Source of the DNA: Rubrobacter sp.
Lineage (GTDB): Bacteria; Actinomycetota; Rubrobacteria; Rubrobacterales; Rubrobacteraceae
Direction of reading: 5' to 3'
DNA length: 9,435 nt
NCBI GenBank assembly: GCA_016781635.1
Contig: JADDPY010000460.1
Location: 1-9,435, forward strand
The notes below the pieces were generated by a model. It made no database searches. It saw only the letters and a list, made by a program, of their open reading frames with translations, and was not told the origin of the DNA. Both the position numbers and the translations under genes were made by a program. The first letter of the stretch is position 1. Every line of letters starts with the position of its first letter. Positions 7,681 to 9,435 of this stretch are shown here, piece by piece.

Positions 7681-7737
7681 GCAGAAAGAAGGGCGGGTTT
7701 TCCTCAAGGGACCCCGCCCTTCTTTCTGCGGAATTTT
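7681..7737 (+). terminator. strong intrinsic terminator of the gap/pgk-tpiA-secG unit
   Basis: A 17-bp perfect stem pairs 7681-7697 with 7713-7729, with a small inner TCC/GGA pairing in the 15-nt loop. It is followed by GGAATTTTC, a short T-run. It lies 27 bases after the secG stop and faces the plus strand. The motif GAATTTTC also occurs just before the hairpin behind gap. Confidence 0.9.
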
Positions 7738-7762
7738 CGAGCGACCAAGTAATAATTGAGGG

Positions 7763-7811
7763 CTGAAAAGAAGGAGCCGCCCGGGGAGGATGGGGAGAAC
7801 GAGCGACTCCT
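7763..7811 (-). ncRNA. candidate small RNA with C-rich loop (novel)
   Basis: Read on the minus strand, a TATAAT box (7818-7823) places transcription start at A7811. The next 11 bases GGAGTCGCTCG (7810-7800) pair with CGGGCGGCTCC (7783-7773), using two G-U pairs. The stem is followed by TTCTTTTC, a terminator-like U-tract. The loop of 16 nt, UUCUCCCCAUCCUCCC, is pyrimidine except for one A and contains CCUCC, complementary to Shine-Dalgarno GGAGG. On the plus strand the two G-U pairs become C-A mismatches, so the fold favours a minus-strand RNA. No known family was recognised. The alternative is that this hairpin is only the terminator of the tRNA-Leu transcript, 118 bases downstream of the tRNA. 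Confidence 0.35.
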
Positions 7812-7817
7812 AACAAG

Positions 7818-7844
7818 ATTATACACTTAGCCGTATATTGCCAA
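7818..7844 (-). promoter_or_regulatory. minus-strand promoter with dyad operator-like site
   Basis: A perfect -10 box TATAAT (7818-7823) has TTGGCA (7839-7844) upstream with a short 15-bp spacer; a 17-bp spacer would give ACTTGG. An imperfect dyad, arms CACTTGGC and GCTAAGTG on the minus strand (7847-7840 and 7831-7824, one mismatch, 8-bp centre), fills the spacer and covers the -35 box. That placement is typical of a repressor site. The promoter would start the candidate small RNA at A7811. Confidence 0.4.
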
Positions 7845-7928
7845 GTGCCCATTTTCACAACGTTGGGGTGGTAAGAAGCTCGTGGTTCGTGCGCCAAGCG
7901 TGGCATTCGAATGGGAGAGGTAAATTAG
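7845..7928. other. noncoding stretch between small RNA promoter and tRNA-Leu
   Basis: No gene is supported here. It is the 3' trailer region of tRNA-Leu on the minus strand. CCCATT (7848-7853) and AATGGG (7910-7915) form a distant inverted repeat, and ATTCGAAT is a local palindrome, but no terminator-like stem with a U-tract is visible next to the tRNA. Confidence 0.3.
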
Positions 7929-8013
7929 TGTCGGAGGGGGGACTCGAACCCCCACGCCCTTAACGGGCACTAGGCCCTCAACCTAGCGCGTCTACCAATT
8001 CCGCCACCCCGAC
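7929..8013 (-). tRNA. trnL: tRNA-Leu, anticodon GAG
   Basis: An 85-nt class II tRNA on the minus strand. The acceptor stem GTCGGGG pairs with CTCCGAC (one G-U), with discriminator A. The D-arm contains GGCGGAATTGGTAGACGC, typical of tRNA-Leu. The anticodon stem CTAGG/CCTAG encloses TTGAGGG, giving anticodon GAG, which reads CUC and CUU; CTC is frequent in the genes here. The long variable arm has the stem GCCC/GGGC, and the T-arm has the usual GGTTCGAGTCC. The 3' CCA is not encoded (the next bases are CTA), as is usual in Actinobacteria, and must be added by the nucleotidyltransferase. Confidence 0.97.
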
Positions 8014-8027
8014 AAAGGAGCTCGCAG

Positions 8028-8056
8028 AGTATAAGGGACGGTTCTGATGGATTCAA
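8028..8056 (-). promoter_or_regulatory. promoter of tRNA-Leu
   Basis: On the minus strand TTGAAT (8051-8056) and TATACT (8028-8033) are separated by exactly 17 bp. This is the best-matching promoter in the window. Transcription should begin near 8021, about 8 bases before the tRNA 5' end at 8013. It diverges from the MMPL gene, whose proposed -10 box lies 16 bp beyond the -35 box. Confidence 0.8.
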
Positions 8057-8072
8057 CTTCGTGAACGCGTTG

Positions 8073-8078
8073 TAAACT
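8073..8078 (+). promoter_or_regulatory. -10 box for a probable leaderless MMPL transcript
   Basis: TAAACT ends 8 nt before GTG 8087, and no Shine-Dalgarno sequence precedes that codon. The predicted start of transcription falls within about 2 bases of the GTG. A -35 box at normal spacing would overlap the -35 box of the divergent tRNA-Leu promoter, but its sequence (GATTCA) is poor. Confidence 0.35.
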
Positions 8079-8086
8079 CCTGAGCG

Positions 8087-9435
8087 GTGCATCGTCCGGT
8101 TTCTACTCGTTCTGCGCAAGGCTTCTTCGGTTACCTCGGGCTTGGGATCGTCCGGCTCCGGTGGGTCATCGTGTTGCTCTGGCTGGTCGCGGCGGCTTGG
8201 GCCTACTCTTACCTGCCGCCACTGGACGAGCGGTTGACAGGTGGAATCTCCAACCTCGTCCCGGAGGCAGAGAGCGCGGCTTCTCGACCCGCCGCCCTGG
8301 CCCCTCCCGGATCGCAGACGCAGATGCCGGCACCCGAGGAACGGCCCTCCGCTTCCGGTGAATCGAGTGAGCCCGACTTGTCGGATCGTGCATCGCGGGA
8401 CGAGTTCCGGGGGCCGCCGAGCGTACTCGGGTCGGTGGAGGCACCGGCCGTGCTGGTTTATTCGGATCCCGGGGGCATCGACGCCGGCGAGCGAGACGTT
8501 ATCGAGGAGGATGTTCGGTATCTCAATGGTCCTTATGGGCCGCGTCGGTTGGAGCTGGCCGTGCCGCTTGCGGTACCGGGGGCTCTCGTCGGACGCGAGG
8601 TAGCCGAGGGGCAGCGAGCTTTTCCGGTGCTGCTGTTCTTCGAGGCCGGGGCAAGCGGCACGAGCATACGGACGGGGGTAGAGGAGATCCGGCGGACCCT
8701 CGACAGCGGCCCGCTCGACGTTCACGTCACGGGCATACGGCCCGTGCAGGAGGACACTATCTCCGCCGTGAAGGGGAACCTCGGGAAGGTGACCCTGGCG
8801 ACGGCGCTGGTGGTGTTCTGCATACTGGCGTTCGCTTACCGGTCGCTCGTAGCGCCTCTGGTGCCTCTGGCGAGCATAGGGCTCGCTACCTTTTTGACGC
8901 TCCGGATAATCGCTTTCTTCGCGACCGAATGGGGGACGCCGGTGCCATCACAGGTCGAGCCGGTGATCGTGGTGCTGCTGTTCGGGGTGGGGACGGACTA
9001 CGCGCTGTTCCTTCTCTCGCGAACGCGCCAGGCCCTGCGGTCGGGGAGCTCGCGGTTGGAAGCGGCAAGGTTCGGTGTCGAGCGGGCGGGCGGTGTGATC
9101 TTCTCTTCCGCGGCGGTGCTTGTCGCGTCCTTTGCGGTGCTCGTCCGGGCGGAACTAGAGGTCTACAAAACGCTCGGGCCGGGCCTCGGGCTGGCCCTCG
9201 TCGTTCTTACGCTCATCACGCTGACCCTCGTCCCGGCGCTTCTGGCGATCCTGGGTCGCGGGGCGTTCGGGGGCGTGGAGGAGAGGGGCGAGCCCGCGCG
9301 GCGTCCGGGTCTCGCGGTGCGACGCCCGGGGCTTGTGGCGGGTGTCCTGGGGACCGGGCTGCTCGTCGCGGCCTTGGGGGTTTCCGGTCTTAGGGTCGGC
9401 TTCGACCAGGTCGACGCCCTCCCCGATGACGCGCC
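8087..9435 (+). CDS. MMPL/RND family transporter, 5' part (runs off the window)
   Basis: The open frame from GTG 8087 (in-frame stop at 8081-8083) runs to the window edge, giving 449 residues. MMPL proteins are RND-type membrane transporters driven by the proton gradient, often exporting lipids or small molecules; the substrate cannot be told from this part. TM1 spans about 26-43, preceded by FFGYLGLGIVRLRW, as usual in the family. A large extracytoplasmic domain follows to about 230, then five helices between about 235 and 390. The hallmark GVGTDYALFLLSR lies at 300-312 and YRSLVAPLVPL at 251-261. A second-half helix (about 415-432) and GFDQVDALPDD begin the RND repeat. Residues 60-112 form a Pro/Ala/Ser/Glu-rich, probably disordered insert not typical of MMPL. 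The start lacks a Shine-Dalgarno sequence. Confidence 0.9.
   Translation, partial: MHRPVSTRSAQGFFGYLGLGIVRLRWVIVLLWLVAAAWAYSYLPPLDERLTGGISNLVPEAESAASRPAALAPPGSQTQMPAPEERPSASGESSEPDLSDRASRDEFRGPPSVLGSVEAPAVLVYSDPGGIDAGERDVIEEDVRYLNGPYGPRRLELAVPLAVPGALVGREVAEGQRAFPVLLFFEAGASGTSIRTGVEEIRRTLDSGPLDVHVTGIRPVQEDTISAVKGNLGKVTLATALVVFCILAFAYRSLVAPLVPLASIGLATFLTLRIIAFFATEWGTPVPSQVEPVIVVLLFGVGTDYALFLLSRTRQALRSGSSRLEAARFGVERAGGVIFSSAAVLVASFAVLVRAELEVYKTLGPGLGLALVVLTLITLTLVPALLAILGRGAFGGVEERGEPARRPGLAVRRPGLVAGVLGTGLLVAALGVSGLRVGFDQVDALPDDA

Noticed and set aside
7790..7813. Seven-codon plus-strand frame after GGGGAGG at 7783-7789
   Set aside because: The purine run touches the ATG with no spacing, and the same bases are better explained as the complement of a C-rich loop on the minus strand.
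7646..7906. 86-codon minus-strand open frame after secG
   Set aside because: It runs through the terminator, the TATAAT promoter and the hairpin of the candidate small RNA, and has no family features.
7970..8725. Minus-strand open frame across tRNA-Leu and the MMPL start
   Set aside because: It overlaps a clear tRNA and lies opposite the transporter, whose frame carries the MMPL motifs.

Overview
The window is high-GC DNA in which GTG, TTG and ATG starts are mixed. The gene order is partial recQ-like ORF, rapZ, GST-type reductase, glmR(yvcK), whiA, gap, pgk, tpiA, secG, then tRNA-Leu on the minus strand and an MMPL transporter running off the right edge. WhiA, the rapZ-yvcK-whiA block followed by gap-pgk-tpiA-secG, and a tRNA without an encoded CCA all point to an Actinobacterium. 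A glutathionyl-hydroquinone reductase fits a deep-branching, glutathione-using lineage such as Rubrobacter. That genus is an inference from gene content, not something proved by the sequence.

Region 1-4093 is the regulatory block. The last codons of an upstream gene with a Cys-rich motif overlap the rapZ start by 4 bases (GTGA). rapZ encodes a P-loop protein of the RapZ/YvcJ family. A stand-alone GSH-dependent reductase gene sits between rapZ and yvcK, which are normally adjacent. yvcK/glmR and whiA overlap by 20 bases and are probably translationally coupled. These proteins link cell-wall precursor (UDP-GlcNAc/GlcN6P) homeostasis with division and carbon status.

Region 4116-7737 is the triose-phosphate part of glycolysis (gap, pgk, tpiA) plus secG, the small SecYEG subunit. 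A perfect 11-bp hairpin without a U-tract and a 258-bp gap separate gap from pgk. pgk, tpiA and secG are tightly packed and end at a strong 17-bp intrinsic terminator.

Region 7738-9435 holds a noncoding stretch with a candidate small RNA on the minus strand (perfect TATAAT box, dyad operator-like site, hairpin with a C-rich loop, U-tract). Next comes tRNA-Leu(GAG) on the minus strand with a clear TTGAAT-N17-TATACT promoter. Diverging from it is the 5' part (449 codons) of an MMPL/RND-type membrane transporter with an unusual Pro/Ser/Glu-rich insert.

Two patterns stand out. First, three genes without a Shine-Dalgarno sequence (yvcK, secG, MMPL) each have a TANNNT box 7-8 nt before a start codon, which suggests leaderless transcripts, whereas most of the others have good Shine-Dalgarno sites. 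Second, the candidate small RNA has a nearly all-pyrimidine loop containing CCUCC, complementary to Shine-Dalgarno sequences.
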